11,317 nucleotides of DNA, from contig WIDE01000307.1 of the NCBI GenBank assembly GCA_015039315.1, positions 1-11,317 of the forward strand, read 5' to 3'. This stretch comes from Clavulina sp. PMI_390. Taxonomy: Eukaryota; Basidiomycota; Agaricomycetes; Cantharellales; Hydnaceae. The position numbers and the translations under genes were made by a program. Under the pieces are notes generated by a model. That model was given only the letters and a program-made list of their open reading frames with translations. It was not told where the DNA came from and did no database searches. This document shows, one piece after another, positions 8,179 to 11,317 of this stretch; positions within the stretch are counted from its first letter, which is position 1, and the number at the start of each line of letters is the position of its first letter.

Positions 8179-9549
8179 ATGGCCTCACTGGGACAGCTAT
8201 CTGATCGTCCGTACCACAGCGACCCCAATAGTCGATATGCGCTCCCGAACGATGAGCGCGAGGGACGACGGCTTCAAATGCAGCATGATGTGATTGGAAC
8301 TTCTCAAGGGGGTAAGCTCCGCATCTTGAGGGACCTGGATTGAATGTCGTATGTTCGCTCAATGCTATGATCGGCCTTAAATAGGGCTATACCCTGCTTC
8401 AATCGATGGTCGTATTCGGAAGGCGACTCGCATATTGGATATTGGGTGAGCAGCTCCTAGGATAACTTGACCTGTTGCCCAATCGACGAGAGTGAATGTA
8501 CTCAGGTGTGGCCCAGGCTTATGGGCGGCCAAGATGGCTGAGCTCTTGCCCAACGCCGAAGTTATTGGTGTCGACATATCGCCTACTCGGCCTCAGTCGT
8601 GAGTACAAGGTGACAAATCCCATCTACCCATGTACTCATGCTTGCCGCGAACCCGCCCCAAGATGGCATCCGAAAAATCTGTCGTTCGTCATCGGCAATA
8701 TTCGTGAGTGTTCAATTCCACAGAGATAAAATTAGTGTCACTCAGATATAACCATCTGCAGACAACGGACTCTCATTCGAAGATGGTTATTTTGATGTTG
8801 TGAACATACGCTCCACTCCTGATGTACGTTGCGACTTCTCCCTATCAAAAGTCGCTGTTAGTAGCATCTCTCCACAGATATCGTTCCATCAGAAGTCTTA
8901 CTACGAAGTAGCTCGGCTTCTCAAATCTGGTATGTGTGACGGCTGCCTGAACTGCTGACCAAAGTTGGCTCACCCATTTGGCTGGCATGTAAACTAGGTG
9001 GAATTTTCAACAGCGTCGTTGTGAATGATCTCTGGAGCCCGGACAAATCGTTCTCCCCTTCCGTGAAACGAGCGTTCGTCAAGTTGAAAGAAGGACTTGA
9101 CGCTCGAGATTCGAAACTGTTTGGCGATCATGTGCCCAGCCTGATGAGGGAGACTGGTGCCTTTCGTAATATATCGGTGGAAGAGAGGGACGTACCCGTA
9201 GGACCATGGATGGAAGGTATGTTTTCAACAATGTTATACCCAATTCACGAGCGCTCACTCAGTAATTCATTCAGGGGAGGACATGAAGGCACTGGGCGAC
9301 TTGGAGCTTAGGAACCTTCTTGAAGGAATAACCGCGTGCGTGTTCCCTCCAAGGAGGCGTTTTATTTCGATAGATGGAATGCTAATCAATGGATCAACTC
9401 GTTTGAACAGATACAGGCCAATATACCTTAGCCTCGGGTTCACTCCCGACGAATGTGACCAACTGGTTGAAAAGATTAAGGAAGAGAGCCTGGATGGGTC
9501 ATTCCACGTGTTCTGGCGATATCAGTTGATATACGCTACAAAGCTTTGA
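8179..9549 (+). CDS. SAM-dependent class I methyltransferase (8 exons)
   Basis: I assembled eight exons by splice sites, phase and motifs: 8179-8311, 8385-8445, 8506-8598, 8663-8703, 8762-8823, 8878-8929, 8998-9216, 9275-9549. Introns are 54-73 nt, and the product is 311 residues. The order matches fungal class I methyltransferases: an acidic ERE..RLQMQHD segment near residues 30-38, motif I LDIGCGPGLW (62-71) for SAM binding, the acidic residue in VIGVDISP (D88), a SWHPKNLSF segment (96-104), FDVVNIR (120-126), LLKSGG (144-149), and the typical C-terminal strand ending FWRYQLIYATKL. It resembles the LaeA-like/UMTA-type group of fungal methyltransferases, but the substrate is unknown. The start is the ATG at 8179, as nearby upstream frames close. 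The fifth intron (8824-8877) is 54 nt and stop-free, so it could be retained, but removal restores normal family spacing. It lies in the same direction as the F-box array and breaks its 2.4-kb spacing. Confidence 0.85.
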
Positions 9550-9840
9550 TGTCGTTGATACTGAGAATTAAGCGATAGCAATAATATCTCATTTCCTTGA
9601 AGATGGGATGGAGCGTGTGAACCTTGCGGGGCCCGGTGCCTGCCGCTGTTGCCACCAAGAAGAAAAAAACTTGCGGTTTTATTGATTCACCTCTTGTTTC
9701 AACCCTGAGTCTTGGATATCGACTCTCCTGTATGATTCCTCTTCGATTTTGTGGGAATACACTTTTGTCTGCGCCCTCATATCTACGCATCCCCACAGAT
9801 CTGAGGGGCTCATATCTTTGACAAAACGCTGCTTTACATA
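9550..9840. other. Intergenic region between the methyltransferase and copy D
   Basis: These 291 nt should hold the methyltransferase 3' end and the copy D promoter. I see no gene, and no clear match to the conserved upstream block of copies A-C. Weak resemblance (GGTGCCTGCCGCTGTTGCC against GGTGCTTGCCGCCGCTACC near 3529) suggests remote homology with the copy B upstream region. An A-rich tract lies at about 9658-9668. Confidence 0.45.
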
Positions 9841-11317
9841 ATGGGCAAAGGCAATCGCTCTTCCACCATATTGCACATACCTGTGGAGCTTTTATCGGAG
9901 ATCCTGTTGATTCTGGTTGAAACCTACCCTATCGTGGACCGCAATAGTGTTTTGCCCTTGCTTGGTTCAGTATGTCGGCAGTGGCGAGAAACGGCTTTGT
10001 CTCTTCCAAGGCTATGGGCGTTTATTGTTTTTCGCGGGACCAGAAGCCAGCCCTCCCCAGGCCCAAAAGCAAAACATAGAATGCGCCTACTCCTTGAGAG
10101 ATCGCGCAGCGCGCCATTAGATATTATCTATCACCTCGATTCCGCTGTCAACAGTGCTTCGCACATGGCGAGCTTCCAAAAATTGATAGTGCCACATCTC
10201 TCGTGCTGTCGAACCCTCCACATCAGCTTAAATTCGATGGAACAGTTGCAGAGCATCATGCCGCTTCCAAAAAGCTTGGACATGCTTCGCTGGTTCAATC
10301 TTGATATTCGTACAAAGAATCCTCCCAATTCACCCACTCCTCCGACCCTCCTCTTCGAGCCTGGCAACAATGCTCGTTTACAACACCTTCGCATTGTCTC
10401 GACTTGGACCCCATTCTCCACTGATAATATCTCTTCTCAAGCGCTCCAGAACTTGACATACTCTCCACCCAGTGCAACTCCATACACTGATACCGTGATA
10501 GAGTGGCTGGAGAAGGCACCAGCGCTAAAGGAATGCATCGTCACAGCTTCTACGGTCCCTTTAGGGAAGCCGGCGGACCTTCCTGACCTCCGGTTCCTTC
10601 GAATCACCACGGTAGATCCCTTCAAGATCTTTTGCGCTGCAAATCTTGTGCGGCTAGATTGGACAATCCCACCGTTGGGTATTTCAACCGATACAGACCT
10701 GGTACAGGCGGGCCGTGAACTCCCAAACCTCCGTCACTTGAGCATTTCTTCCCTTGCGCTCGGCGAACTTGCCCTTATACTACCATTCATCAGAGAAGTG
10801 ACGGAGCTTGTTCACCTCCGGGTTTACAAATGGGTCTGGACTGATGTTCTCGGGATTATTGAAGCGCTGACCATCAGAGGTAGCCGAATTCCTTCCAAGT
10901 ATATGTACATTGAGCCACTACTCACGAATTATCCTCCATCGCGAACATAGAGAGGGAAATCATAGAGACCCCAAGCTCATCGAGTTTGCCCCAAGTGGCC
11001 CATCATCCCGATAATTCATCCCTTTCTCGGTCCGAACTCCTTCCCTCACTGCGGCGCTTCGAAATGATTGATGTTCGTAACAATGGGCCTATGCGAGTCT
11101 GGATTTCGGATAATTCCATGGACAGCTTGCTCCAGCAAGAGCCTGCCTCCTCAGCGTTCAAAAATCTCCGACTCGTTCGGCCCACTCTGTGTACCCATAT
11201 CCAACGCAAGCACCTTGACGACGCAGAGGTTCACGAAGCTGACATAGGAGAGATCGAGCGGGAATACACATCGTTAGACCGGAGGGTTGCCAAAATGTCC
11301 CCATATCCTTCCAACCA
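9841..11317 (+). CDS. F-box / LRR-like protein, array copy D (runs off the right edge)
   Basis: Exon 1 is 9841-10879 (346 codons plus one base). An 86-nt phase-1 intron follows at 10880-10965 (GTAGCC to CATAG, CTCAC branch-like site), and exon 2 starts at 10966 and is cut by the window end. I chose the acceptor at 10964-10965 because it alone puts the junction in phase and yields ETPSSSS, matching GETSSSS of copy C. The N-terminus is about 17 residues shorter than in A-C, so the F-box falls at residues about 11-59 (LHIPVELLSEILLILV, VCRQWRE, RLW). Body landmarks are retained (LVRLDWTIP, LPNLRHLSISSLALGEL, KWVWTDV), as is EYTSLDRRVAKM in exon 2. It is the most diverged copy of the array and lies beyond the methyltransferase. 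No disabling change is visible. Confidence 0.87.

Larger units (their letters stand above)
1309..11317 (+). repeat. Tandem array of four paralogous F-box genes
   Basis: Four copies lie head to tail with start codons at 1309, 3740, 6120 and 9841, so the repeat length is about 2.4 kb for the first three. The last interval is 3.7 kb because the methyltransferase gene lies inside it. The copies share the exon layout, the intron phase and position, the upstream block (A-C) and the 3' flank (A-C). Relatedness by eye is A with B, then C, then D. Unequal crossing-over is the likely mechanism, and the array probably continues beyond the right edge. Confidence 0.85.

Noticed and set aside
7833..8228. 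Minus-strand frame of 131 codons
   Set aside because: It has no recognisable domain, is rich in Ser, Arg and Gly without pattern, and overlaps exon 1 of the well-supported methyltransferase on the other strand.
6120..9549. Reading the methyltransferase with the F-box genes as a biosynthetic gene cluster
   Set aside because: No core enzyme, transporter or pathway regulator is present in the window; one methyltransferase beside F-box genes is not sufficient.
1..11317. Transposon, CRISPR, tRNA or rRNA content
   Set aside because: No transposase or reverse transcriptase motifs, terminal inverted repeats, spaced direct repeats or tRNA-like structures were seen by eye.

Overview
The window looks like fungal nuclear DNA, most likely from a mushroom-forming basidiomycete (Agaricomycetes). 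The supporting evidence is short GT-AG introns of 54 to 86 nt, one gene split into eight small exons, CTNAY-like branch sites, and a run of F-box genes of the type expanded in that class. The assignment to class is inference. I do not name a genus.

Layout. Positions 1-684 hold the 5' part of an F-box gene on the minus strand, cut by the window edge. It is divergent from a plus-strand array of four related F-box genes: A (1309-2902), B (3740-5330), C (6120-7698) and D (9841 to beyond the right edge). All four share one architecture: a long first exon with an N-terminal F-box and a leucine-rich, LRR-like body, one phase-1 intron at the same codon, then a second exon of about 135 codons with a conserved EYTSLDRRVAxM-type motif. 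A and B are the closest pair (even their introns align), C is next and D is the most diverged. A, C and D read as intact. B has an in-frame TGA early in exon 2, with the remaining frame open to the family's normal stop.

The intergenic DNA of A, B and C is also duplicated: a conserved block 158 to 205 nt upstream of each start, and a 68-73 nt conserved 3' flank ending in ATTGTA. Between B and C lies a 39-codon minus-strand remnant of the left-edge F-box gene, with its start codon changed to GTG. This suggests that the duplicated unit once contained both members of the divergent pair.

Between C and D, the array is interrupted by a gene that no single reading frame reveals: a class I SAM-dependent methyltransferase of 311 residues in eight exons (8179-9549). 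I assembled it by matching splice sites, phases and family motifs.

Functionally, the F-box proteins would be substrate receptors of SCF (Skp1-Cullin-F-box) ubiquitin ligases with unknown targets. The methyltransferase has no identifiable substrate. Nothing shows that the two act together. The main interest is a rapidly evolving F-box array with visible birth and death of copies. I saw no RNA genes, transposon ORFs, terminal repeats or CRISPR arrays.
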